Shown in pieces: positions 56,248 to 63,675 of a stretch of 64,000 nucleotides of DNA. Source of the DNA: Novosphingobium album (ex Liu et al. 2023) (GTDB lineage Bacteria; Pseudomonadota; Alphaproteobacteria; Sphingomonadales; Sphingomonadaceae); NCBI RefSeq assembly GCF_029076845.1, contig NZ_JARESE010000033.1, forward strand, positions 1 to 64,000, given 5' to 3'. Both the position numbers and the translations under genes were made by a program. The notes beneath the pieces were generated by a model. That model was not told the DNA's origin. It made no database searches and saw only the letters and a program-made list of their open reading frames with translations. How positions within the stretch are numbered: the stretch's first letter is position 1; each line of letters begins with the position of its first letter.

Positions 56248-56324
56248 ATGTTTGATTGAATAGCCTCTTGAATAGCCCCTAGATTTCTGGACGCCTTCGA
56301 TCCTAATTTTGAGGACAGGAGGCG

Positions 56325-56561
56325 ATGATGGGGAAGCCCAATTTCAGCGATGAGTTCAAGCGTGATGCGGTGGCCCAGATCACCGAGCGAGGGTATCCGG
56401 TAGCCGAGGTCTCGCAACGGCTCGGGGTCAGCCAGCACTCGCTGTATTCGTGGAAGCGGCAGTTGGCGAGGCAGGTGTCCGGCGATGCCGGCAAGGATGC
56501 GGAGATCCGTCAGCTGAAGCGTGAACTGGCCCGGGTGACCGAGGAGCGCGACATTCTAAAA
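56325..56561 (+). pseudogene. IS3 orfA, interrupted
   Basis: OrfA reads GKPNFSDEFKRDAVAQITER, GYPVAEVSQRLGVSQHSLYS (HTH), then the leucine-zipper part ending EERDILK. Here the IS110-like element enters. The remaining codons resume at 57918 (KTTAYFARDAK, stop at 57950-57952). Joined, they make a normal orfA of about 90 aa. In its present state the ORF reads on into the inserted element for a few residues (MARPVGKG). Confidence 0.88.
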
Positions 56562-56576
56562 CGTATGGCCCGCCCC

Positions 56577-56817
56577 GTCGGCAAGGGGTAAATTCTAGAT
56601 GGCATGATGGGTCTGCATCAACGTATCCGGTCTCAAGGCTGAAGCCTTGGCCAAGATGGATATCCGCGCAGTCTGGTCCTCATAAACGCCCCGGTACCGA
56701 GCACCACATTTAGAACCAGGTTTCCAGGCTGCCGGTACGACCTGTTATGCCATCTCCGCTTCACCTCCCGCAGACATCGTGAGCGTGCGGTATCCGTCCG
56801 CCCGCTGTTCCAGACGA
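56577..56817 (-). ncRNA. presumed bridge-RNA region of the IS110-like element
   Basis: The 241-base stretch between the end of the transposase and the element terminus has no ORF of note. IS110-family elements encode a structured bridge RNA in their non-coding end that pairs with target and donor DNA; in the IS1111 group it follows the transposase. GC-rich hairpin-forming pieces are visible (for example around GGTACCGAGCACCAC). The assignment rests on position, and no structure was computed. Confidence 0.5.
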
Positions 56818-57852
56818 TCAGGCGACGACGAGCGCCTGCCGATCGAAGTCCTGCTGTTTGTTCAGCACCGCCCAAGCGATGCGCGCCAGTTTCGCGGCCA
56901 GTGCCACCACCACGACGTTGGGATGGGCGCGCGTCAACATAGCCTGCAGCCAAGTGCCGAGCTGGTTCGGCTTGGCCGCGAGATGCGGCATGGCGGCGCG
57001 AGCACCGTGGATCAGTTGCTTGCGAAGGTAGCCGTTTCCGCGCTTGCTGATGCCGAGCAGCTTCGTTTTGCCGCCGGTCGAGTGTTGCCGCGGTGTCAGA
57101 CCGAGCCATGCGGCCAGATCCCGCGCCTTGGGGAAGGCGCTGCCGTCCCCGATAGCTGCGAGCAACGCGGTCGCGTTGATGACGCCGACGCCAGGGATGG
57201 TCGCCAGGCGCCGAGCCTGCTCATCATCGCGGGTCAGCGCGGCAAGTTCATCGTCGTACCTCTTCACTTGTCGATCAAGGCCCGCCCACTCGTCGCGAAG
57301 GTCAGCCAGCAACGCCCGGGTGCGAGCACTGACGGCCGGATCGCTGGTCATGAGATCCTCGAGACGACGCATCAGGTTGATCCGGCCCTTGGGCAGGATG
57401 ATCCCGCGCTCGAGCAACACCGCACGCAACTGGTTGATCAGCGCCGTGCGCGCATTCACCAGCCGTTCCCGAACGCGATGCAGGATCTGCAGGTCGAGCT
57501 GAGCTTCGCTCTTTAGTGATACAAATCGCATCGTCGGTCGCGTCGCCGCTTCGGCAATTGCCTCGGCATCGCGGTCATCGGTTTTCTGCGCCTTGACGTA
57601 CGGCTGAACATATTCAGGCGACATCAGCCGGATCGTGTGCCCGTAAAGCGCGAGCGTCCGGCCCAGAAAGTGCGCACCGCAGCACGCCTCCATCGCAATC
57701 ACACACGCCGGCAACGTCGCCGCGAAGCTCACGATGGCATCCCGCGTCATCCGCTTGCGCATCACCACGGCGCCGGCGTTATCCATGCCCGCCAAGCTGC
57801 AGCTATTCTTGCCCAGGTCGATCCCGAGCACGGCGATAGGTGTCTTCGTCAT
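56818..57852 (-). CDS. IS110-family transposase (IS1111-like)
   Basis: A 344-aa DEDD transposase. The N-terminal RuvC-like domain has Asp in VLGIDLGKNSCSLAG, Glu in CVIAMEACCGAHFLGR, and two Asp in VKAQKTDDRDAEAIAEAA. The C-terminal transposase_20 domain has LATIPGVGVINATALLAAIG, LGLTPRQHSTGGKTKLLGIS and KRGNGYLRKQLIHGARAAM, with the conserved Ser in GISKRGN. The frame is intact and the length typical. It is transcribed opposite to the host IS3. Confidence 0.93.
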   Translation of the reverse strand: MTKTPIAVLGIDLGKNSCSLAGMDNAGAVVMRKRMTRDAIVSFAATLPACVIAMEACCGAHFLGRTLALYGHTIRLMSPEYVQPYVKAQKTDDRDAEAIAEAATRPTMRFVSLKSEAQLDLQILHRVRERLVNARTALINQLRAVLLERGIILPKGRINLMRRLEDLMTSDPAVSARTRALLADLRDEWAGLDRQVKRYDDELAALTRDDEQARRLATIPGVGVINATALLAAIGDGSAFPKARDLAAWLGLTPRQHSTGGKTKLLGISKRGNGYLRKQLIHGARAAMPHLAAKPNQLGTWLQAMLTRAHPNVVVVALAAKLARIAWAVLNKQQDFDRQALVVA

Positions 57853-57948
57853 CGGTCCTCTCCTCAGTTTGCGACACCATCATAGCGCCGAGACATAAGG
57901 GGCGGGCCATTCCATAAAAACCACCGCGTATTTCGCCAGGGATGCAAA

Positions 57949-58357
57949 GTGAGATACGCGTTTGTTGCCGAGCATCGTGGCCAGTTCCCGGTTCGGTCGA
58001 TGTGTCGGTGCCTGCGCATCCAGCCCAGCGGTTTCTATGCCCGGCAGAAGAGCCCACTTAGCCAGCGGGCTCGGGAAGATGCCCGGCAGACCGATCTGAT
58101 CCGCAAAGCCTGGAATGACAGCGGTAAGGTCTATGGCTACCGCAAGCTACACGATGATCTGCTGGATCACGGCGAGACCTGCTGCCCCAACCGCGTTGCC
58201 CGATTGACCAGGCTGGCGGGCATCAGGGCGCAGATCGGCTACAAGCGCAGGCCCGGCAGCTATGGTGGCAAGCCGTCCCTGGCAGTCGACAACACTCTGG
58301 ACCGCCAGTTCGATGTGGCTGCGCCAGACCGGGCCTGGGTGACCGACATCACCTACA
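57949..58357 (+). pseudogene. IS3 orfB, 5' exon
   Basis: The GTG at 57949 overlaps the end of orfA by -1 frame, as in the usual IS3 frameshift. It reads RYAFVAEHRGQFPVRSMCRC, LRIQPSGFYARQKSPLSQRA, KVYGYRKLHDDLLDHGETCC, then PDRAWVTDITY with the first catalytic Asp. The next codon is split: A at 58357, then the intron, then TC at 60597, giving Ile. Exact removal of the intron restores ITYIRTLEGFAYLAVV. Confidence 0.88.
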
Positions 58358-60596
58358 GTGCGCCTCGTCCCGGATGATCGGGGAGGCGTATGTTGGAATG
58401 CAAAGGAGAAAGGAGGAATTGAACGAATGCCTTGCCCCCTGCTGTGAGGGGGCATGAGCCCAAGCGGCGGTGACCTGCTGTCAACTGGCAGGGTGACGTA
58501 GCCCGCAGGTAAAGGGGATTGAGGCGAAGCCGTTACGCCAAGATGGTCCCCGAGGCTGTAGCGCTGGAAGGTTGAGGAACACGAACCGGTTAATCCGCAT
58601 CCGAGGGCTGAAATGTCGCCTTCGCCTACACGGCTTAACAGGCGGAATGCTGATGATGGCGCCGGACAGGTATGCCGGCGAAATCCGAGCGCAGGCAAAG
58701 ACGTAGGTCGCCTGCGGGGCGTCATGGAGAGAACGCAGCCAGACCATGGCATCGGCATCGACTTGCGGGACGCAAGGACTAGGACTGCGACCGGCAGCCT
58801 CCCCAGCGCGTGAAAGTCCAGCATATGAACGAGGGAAGGCATGATGGAATGCCAAGGGAGTTGGCCCCGATGTCCATCATGCTGGCGGAGTCCCCGTAGT
58901 AGTCCGCGACAGGGAAAGCCTGTCACATGGCGAAGGGGGACAGTTCAATCTGCTTGAAGTGCAAACTACCTGACCAAACGAGGTGAAGACCTTTGATAAT
59001 CAGTGAAATGCAGCACAAGCTCGCGACATGGGCCGAGAGCGATCCGAACCGCAGGTTCGATCGGCTTCTCCGGCTCATTGCCGACAGGGCGTGGCTTGCC
59101 GAGGCAGCCCGGATCGTGCTGGCGTCTAGCGGCGCCAAGACCCCGGGCATAGACGGAATGGACAAGCAACGGATGCAGGACGGATTGGCAGAACATCTGG
59201 CCAGCCTGCGGACGGACTTGCTGACGGGGAATTACGCCCCGCAGCCGGTCAGGCGAATCTATATCCCGAAAGCCAATGGCAAGAAACGTCCACTGGGTAT
59301 CCCGACCCTGACAGACCGCATCATCCAACGTGCGATGCTGATGGCCATGGAGCCGATCTGGGAAAGCGACTTCCATCGCCTCTCCTACGGCTTCCGGCCG
59401 GAACGCAGCGTGCATCACGCTGTCCGGACCGTGAAGATACAGTTGCAGGATAGTGACGCCGGAACGCGGGGCCGCTGGATCATCGAAGGTGATCTGGCGA
59501 GCTACTTCGACACGGTACATCACCGGCTTCTGCTTCGCTGTGTCCGGCGGCGTATCCGGGATGATCGGTTCGTCGATCTGCTCCGGCGGTTCCTGAAGGC
59601 AGGCCACATCGACTGTGGTTTGTTCGTCGCCTCAAGCGAAGGTGTTCCGCAAGGCGGCATGTTGTCGCCGCTCCTGTCCAATATCATGCTCCATGAGTTT
59701 GATGCGTGGCTGGAGGCGAAATACCTGAGCGCCAAGGCGCGAAAGGATCGCTGGGCATGGAACTTCGGCATCCAGCAGGGGCGCCCCATTACGGTTCGCG
59801 AGAACCGGCAATGGAAACCTGCTGTCGCCTACTGCCGTTACGCCGACGACTTCGTCGTTATCGTCAAGGGCACCAAGGCACATGCCGAGGCCATCCGCGA
59901 GGAATGCCGGGCCTTTCTGGAAGGCGGCCTGAAGCTGACGTTGAATATGGACAAGACCCATATCACCCACGTCGACGACGGGTTCGTGTTCCTCGGGCAC
60001 CGGATCATCCGCAAGCGGGGATCGAGCGGACGCATGTCCGTGGTCTCGACGATACCCAAGGAGAAAGCCAAGACCTTCGCTCGCCGACTGGTCGAGGCGC
60101 TCTCCGGCAATCATGAGGTTGCCGCGGTGGACATGATCGACAGCCTGAACCGCCAACTGGCGGGTTGGGCCGCGTTCTATAAGTTCACCGACTTCACGGC
60201 GCGCACATTCCGGCGCATCGACACCGTCGTGTTCTGGAAAATGGCGCACTGGTTGGCGCAGAAGTACCGGTCCCGCATCAAGCCCTTGATGCGCAAATGG
60301 TACCGCGTGCCGGAAATTGGCCAATCAAAGACGTGGCTGATCTACGGCCGGAGCAATCAGGGCAATGCCGTCGGCAAGGCGCTGCGACGACTGGTCACCA
60401 GCCAGAAGATGCAGTTCCGGTGGCGGAACCCGGAGCGAAATCCCTACATCTTCCGGGACGAACTCCGAAATACCGTCACCTCCCGCTATCATGATGTCGC
60501 CATGGCCTTGGGCCAAGGTTGAATGGAGAGCCGTATGCGCTGAAAGGTGCACGTACGGTTCGGGGAGGGGAAGCGCTCATGCGCTTCCTACTCCAC
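58358..60596 (+). ncRNA. group II intron (2239 nt) in IS3 orfB
   Basis: The 5' end is GTGCG (58358-58362) and the 3' end AC (60595-60596), both group II consensus. Domain V is the 34-base hairpin GAGCCGTATGCG to GTACGGTTC (60528-60561), including AGC. Domain VI follows, with stem GGAAGCGC/GCGCTTCC and a bulged A at 60590, seven bases from the end, as the branch point. Domain I would be in 58358-58990. The 5' exon ACCTAC (58351-58356) pairs with GTAGGT (58703-58708), held in the loop of the hairpin GCAGGC/GCCTGC: a likely EBS1. CGACAT (58344-58349) pairs with ATGTCG (58613-58618), a candidate EBS2. Excision restores the host reading frame. Confidence 0.92.
58993..60522 (+). CDS. ltrA: group II intron reverse transcriptase/maturase
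   Basis: A 509-aa intron-encoded protein. The TTG at 58993 has a GAGGTGAAG site before it; the first ATG (59008) has none. The RT core runs from KRPLGIPTLTDRIIQRAMLM to the active site YADD at residues 283-286, with SSEGVPQGGMLSPLLSNIML and FLGHRIIRKRG between and after. Domain X (maturase) follows, about residues 350-460 (LNRQLAGWAAFYKFTDFTAR). No HNH endonuclease (no Cys pairs) is seen at the C-terminus, so the mobility route may be endonuclease-independent. It is encoded in the same direction as the intron and the IS3 host gene. Confidence 0.95.
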   Translation: MIISEMQHKLATWAESDPNRRFDRLLRLIADRAWLAEAARIVLASSGAKTPGIDGMDKQRMQDGLAEHLASLRTDLLTGNYAPQPVRRIYIPKANGKKRPLGIPTLTDRIIQRAMLMAMEPIWESDFHRLSYGFRPERSVHHAVRTVKIQLQDSDAGTRGRWIIEGDLASYFDTVHHRLLLRCVRRRIRDDRFVDLLRRFLKAGHIDCGLFVASSEGVPQGGMLSPLLSNIMLHEFDAWLEAKYLSAKARKDRWAWNFGIQQGRPITVRENRQWKPAVAYCRYADDFVVIVKGTKAHAEAIREECRAFLEGGLKLTLNMDKTHITHVDDGFVFLGHRIIRKRGSSGRMSVVSTIPKEKAKTFARRLVEALSGNHEVAAVDMIDSLNRQLAGWAAFYKFTDFTARTFRRIDTVVFWKMAHWLAQKYRSRIKPLMRKWYRVPEIGQSKTWLIYGRSNQGNAVGKALRRLVTSQKMQFRWRNPERNPYIFRDELRNTVTSRYHDVAMALGQG

Positions 60597-61063
60597 TCCG
60601 CACCCTGGAAGGCTTCGCCTATCTAGCCGTCGTGATCGACCTGTACTCCCGCCGCGTGGTGGGATGGTCGATGCAGAGCCGGCAGACCACCGATGTAGTG
60701 CTGCAGGCGCTGCATATGGCGGTATGGCGGCGCAAGCCCAGGCAACGGGTACTGATCCATTCGGACCAGGGCTCGCAGTTCGCCAGCATGGACTGGGCGG
60801 CCTTCATCCGCGCTCACAATCTTGAGCACTCGATGAGCCGGCGCGGCAACTGTCATGACAACGCTGTGGCGGAGAGCTTCTTCTCTTCGCTCAAGCGTGA
60901 GCGCATCCGGCGCCGGACCTACAAAACCCGCGAGGAAGCCCGGCAGGACGTGTTCGATTACGTCGAGATGTTCTACAACCCGGTTCGCAAGCAGGTCAGG
61001 AACGGGATGCTGTCGCCCGTCGAGTTCGAACGGCAGCAGATTTTGAAAGCGGAAGGCGTCTAG
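60597..61063 (+). pseudogene. IS3 orfB, 3' exon
   Basis: It continues orfB: RTLEGFAYLAVVIDLYSRRV, VGWSMQSRQTTDVVLQALHM, LIHSDQGSQFASMDWAAFIR (second catalytic Asp), SMSRRGNCHDNAVAESFFSS (catalytic Glu), then TYKTREEARQDVFDYVEMFY and NPVRKQVRNGMLSPVEFERQ, with the stop at 61061-61063. The exon is intact. Joined to 57949-58357, the full transposase has the usual rve domain and DDE triad. Confidence 0.9.
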
Positions 61064-61082
61064 AAAACTAGAGGCTATTCAC

Positions 61083-61412
61083 TTGCCCTTCCGCTGCCAT
61101 GCCTTCGAAGCAGCCTGCGCCGACCTCGATGTCGAACATCGGCTTACAAAACCCCGCCACCCGTGGACCAATGGCCAGGTCGAACGGATGAACCGCACCA
61201 TCAAGGAAGCAACGGTCAAACGCTACCACTACGACAACCACGACCAGCTCCGACAACACCTCACCGACTTCGCCGCCGCCTACAACTTCGGACGCCGCCT
61301 CAAGACGCTGAAGGGCCTCACACCCTATGAAGCCATCTGCAAAGCATGGCTTCGCGAGCCTCAACGATTTACGTCAGATCCGACCCACCAAATTCCGGGA
61401 CCAAACACCGCA
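61083..61412 (+). pseudogene. truncated IS481-type transposase (3' part)
   Basis: The open frame starts directly at the IS3 end and reads ADLDVEHRLTKPRHPWTNGQ, VERMNRTIKEATVKRYHYDN, HDQLRQHLTDFAAAYNFGRR and LKTLKGLTPYEAICKAWLRE. This is the C-terminal third of an IS481-type DDE transposase with the catalytic Glu (NGQVERMNRTIKE). The N-terminal part is missing and is not found left of the IS3 element. It suggests IS-to-IS recombination or a deletion at this point. Confidence 0.85.
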
Positions 61413-61420
61413 AAAATACC

Positions 61421-61441
61421 GGTTTTTGCGGGTCTCCAGCT
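61421..61441. repeat. solo IS5-type terminal repeat
   Basis: GGTTTTTGCGGGTCTCCAGC plus T matches the right end of the IS5 element (54861-54881) at 19 of 21 bases. No transposase is attached. It may be the footprint of a lost IS5 copy. Confidence 0.4.
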
Positions 61442-61612
61442 CTTCACGTGGCGCCGCGAGCTTCGCCAGCAGCTTGAAGCCGGAACCGCCGGGCCGCTCG
61501 CCGCGTCGCAACATCAATCTCTCTTGCAAACGCCCTTCCCCGTCGTTAGGCACATGATCAAGCAAGGTTTTGCGATGCCAAAGCTTTCGGCTTCAGTGCC
61601 TTGGGGGGCAGT

Positions 61613-62185
61613 GTGAAAAAGATCTTTTCTGCCTGTCTCATGTGCCTCCTCGCCTGGGGCTGCGCGACATACAATTCGGCTGATGTCATCTCGAGCGGCG
61701 AGAGATATGCGCCAAATGCCGATGATCGGCCCTACCTTATTGGCCCGGGCGACCAGCTTGGGATCACGGTCTATAACGAAACCGGGATCACCGGCACCTA
61801 TGCAGTCGGCGCTGATGGCACGGTTACGCTCCCGCTCGTCGGAGTTGTCAAAGCAGAAGGCAAGACGCCCCAGGAGTTGGCGAAAGATACCCAGGATCTT
61901 TATGCTGCGGGGTATTTGCGCCTGCCCAGCGTCAGTGTGCAAGTAACCCAATATCGACCAATCTATGTGCTGGGTGAGGTCAATACCGCAGGCCAATACC
62001 CTTATGCCCCAGGCATGTCCGCGCTCTCCGCAATCGCGACTGCCAAGGGCTTTTCGCCGCGAGCCGAGAAGAAAGTTTTGTTCATCCGCCGAGAAGGCTC
62101 AGACATCGAGCAGGTCTACGCGCTGACGGCAGGGCTCAGGATCTATCCTGGTGACACTATCCGGGTTGAAGAGCGATATTTCTGA
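61613..62185 (+). CDS. Wza/GelD-like outer-membrane polysaccharide export lipoprotein
   Basis: A 190-aa lipoprotein. The GTG at 61613, with GGGGGGCAG before it, gives a signal peptide ending in the lipobox LAWGC. The Poly_export domain has YLIGPGDQLGITVYNETGIT, YAVGADGTVTLPLVGVVKAE, GKTPQELAKDTQDLYAAGYL. The SLBB-like end has YVLGEVNTAGQYPYAPGMSA and LRIYPGDTIRVEERYF. It forms the export channel for high-molecular-weight polysaccharide. With the next two genes it resembles the gelD/gelF/gelC sphingan export set, by recall of gene order. Confidence 0.9.
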   Translation: MKKIFSACLMCLLAWGCATYNSADVISSGERYAPNADDRPYLIGPGDQLGITVYNETGITGTYAVGADGTVTLPLVGVVKAEGKTPQELAKDTQDLYAAGYLRLPSVSVQVTQYRPIYVLGEVNTAGQYPYAPGMSALSAIATAKGFSPRAEKKVLFIRREGSDIEQVYALTAGLRIYPGDTIRVEERYF

Positions 62186-62346
62186 TCAGCCTTCCATACC
62201 CCCAATTCGTGCCGCAAGCATCGGTCGGCAAGGGCAAGATGCGGACAAGGCATCGAAGCACGCTGCTCGTTACAAGCTTCGAACGACTCCGACCCAAGAG
62301 TGAGGATCTCGGCGCGAGGAGACTAACGCGAAAGCGTTTGTTTCCT

Positions 62347-63636
62347 ATGGTCGCCAACCTTTTGTTTACGGTGCTTTTGATCCCGATCATGACTGGAACC
62401 GCCCGAGCACAATCAAGCGAGAGTGTGCTCATCGACACCGCCACACCCGAAGGTCTTCCATCTGATAAAGGAAACGACGTACGCCGCACCCCGAGCGAGT
62501 GGGCGCCGTTGGGATCAAGGATAGGTGCATTCGCATTAAATTCGCAGGTTACCCTCGCCAACGGCATAACCAGCAACACCTTCCAAACCTCGTCTTCACC
62601 AAAGGCGTCCTCATTTCTGGTGTTTTCGCCGCAAGCAGATTTGCGCTCGAACTGGTCGCGCCATCAGGTACGCCTCTATGCAAACGGCGACTTCGCTCGC
62701 TATGTGGGCCGGTCGGATCGCAACGAGGATCGCTGGAACCTTGTCGCCAATGGGCGCATCGATGCAAGCAGCAAGCTCGAATTAAATGCCGAAGTTTCCG
62801 CCTCGCAGCAAACCCGCAACCGTTTTTCCGGCGATATCGATGCAACTGGCGCATATATCACCGTCTACCGCCAGGACGCGTTGGCACTCAATGCGACATA
62901 CGCATCGGGTCGAGCCTACCTGTCGATCGATTCGCAATTCTACGATATCCGTTTCAAGCCGTTTACAGACGTGGATGGCGGTCAGGTTGATCAGGCAGGC
63001 CAGGATCGGAGGGTCGCGCGCATTGCCGGTCAATTCCAATACGCGATTTCACCGACGGTAGCGCTCTACACCCAAGCCGAGTTCAGCCAAATTGATTTTG
63101 ATCACACGATCGTCGGGACAGTCGAAGACAGCGATTCTTCAGGGGGCCGACTAATCGCAGGTGCACAGTTTACCTTTGCCGGATACGGGAGCGCCACCGT
63201 CGGTCTCGGTTATTCCATTCGCGATTTCAAAGCACTCGGCCTTAAAAGCGTTGAAGGTCTTTCCGCCGAGGCCCAAGCCGAATTCTATCTCAGTGCCCTT
63301 ACAACGATTTCGTTCCAAGGAGGACGCCGCTTCTCCGATACGCAATTCGTGAGCAGCCGCCCCTATTTCCAGACATTTGCCGGCGTCCGCCTGGATCATG
63401 CATTACTTCGGAATCTCCTAGTTACGGGTCAGGCCCGATATTCGCATCAGGACTACGTCGGCCCTTCATCCAAAGCGTCGACCACTCAGCTTTCGTTATC
63501 CGGCAGATACCTGGCGTCCCGGCGCTTCGAGATCGGCGTCGATGCAACCTACAATACGCGTTCACGCAGCGCTACGCTGCGCCAGCCTGACATCAGTGAA
63601 CTTCGTGCCCAGATTCGTGCTACCGTCAAACTGTGA
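62347..63636 (+). CDS. outer-membrane beta-barrel of the export locus (GelF-like)
   Basis: A 429-aa protein if read from the ATG at 62347, which gives a clean signal peptide (VANLLFTVLLIPIMTGTARA). Longer starts exist (ATG 62239, GTG 62209), but they would place about 40 charged residues before it. The body is alternating beta-strand sequence rich in aromatic and polar residues (WNLVANGRIDASSKLELNAE, SAQTRNRFSG-like, RVARIAGQFQYAISPTVALY, SLSGRYLASRRFEIGVDATY), a BBP2-type barrel. Such proteins lie between the export lipoprotein and the chain-length regulator in sphingan loci. The exact role is unclear. Confidence 0.8.
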   Translation: MVANLLFTVLLIPIMTGTARAQSSESVLIDTATPEGLPSDKGNDVRRTPSEWAPLGSRIGAFALNSQVTLANGITSNTFQTSSSPKASSFLVFSPQADLRSNWSRHQVRLYANGDFARYVGRSDRNEDRWNLVANGRIDASSKLELNAEVSASQQTRNRFSGDIDATGAYITVYRQDALALNATYASGRAYLSIDSQFYDIRFKPFTDVDGGQVDQAGQDRRVARIAGQFQYAISPTVALYTQAEFSQIDFDHTIVGTVEDSDSSGGRLIAGAQFTFAGYGSATVGLGYSIRDFKALGLKSVEGLSAEAQAEFYLSALTTISFQGGRRFSDTQFVSSRPYFQTFAGVRLDHALLRNLLVTGQARYSHQDYVGPSSKASTTQLSLSGRYLASRRFEIGVDATYNTRSRSATLRQPDISELRAQIRATVKL

Positions 63637-63675
63637 TCGTAGCCAACATCGCAAACAAGCTATAGGCGCCAAGAT

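Larger units (their letters stand above)
56562..57917 (-). mobile_element. IS110-family element, IS1111-like group
   Basis: About 1.36 kb inserted into IS3 orfA. Subterminal 12-base inverted repeats ATGGCCCGCCCC (56565-56576) and GGGGCGGGCCAT (57899-57910) are typical of the IS1111 group, as is the long non-coding part downstream of the transposase. There is no clear target duplication (2 A residues at most), as expected for this family. The exact ends are uncertain by one or two bases in the A-run. Confidence 0.85.
56269..61081 (+). mobile_element. IS3-family element carrying two nested elements
   Basis: The terminal repeats are TGAATAGCCCCTAGATTTCT (from 56269) and, on the other strand from 61081, TGAATAGCCTCTAGTTTTCT; both continue to GACGCC. 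Without the nested elements the IS is about 1.2 kb, a normal size. It holds orfA (interrupted at 56561 by an IS110-like element) and orfB (interrupted at 58357 by a group II intron). No target duplication matches across the ends: the left flank is GT39-like, the right flank an IS481-type remnant. So DNA next to it was lost or exchanged. Confidence 0.9.

Noticed and set aside
56779-57516. 245-aa ORF opposite the IS110 transposase
   Set aside because: Antisense shadow; the DEDD transposase on the other strand has all family motifs.
58869-58874. GATGTC as an alternative EBS2 of the intron (complement of GACATC at 58345-58350)
   Set aside because: It lies downstream of the EBS1 loop; EBS2 is expected upstream of EBS1, where ATGTCG at 58613-58618 fits.
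58147-58926. 259-aa ORF on the minus strand in the intron 5' part
   Set aside because: The region is structured intron RNA (domain I to IV) on the plus strand; the ORF has no domain.
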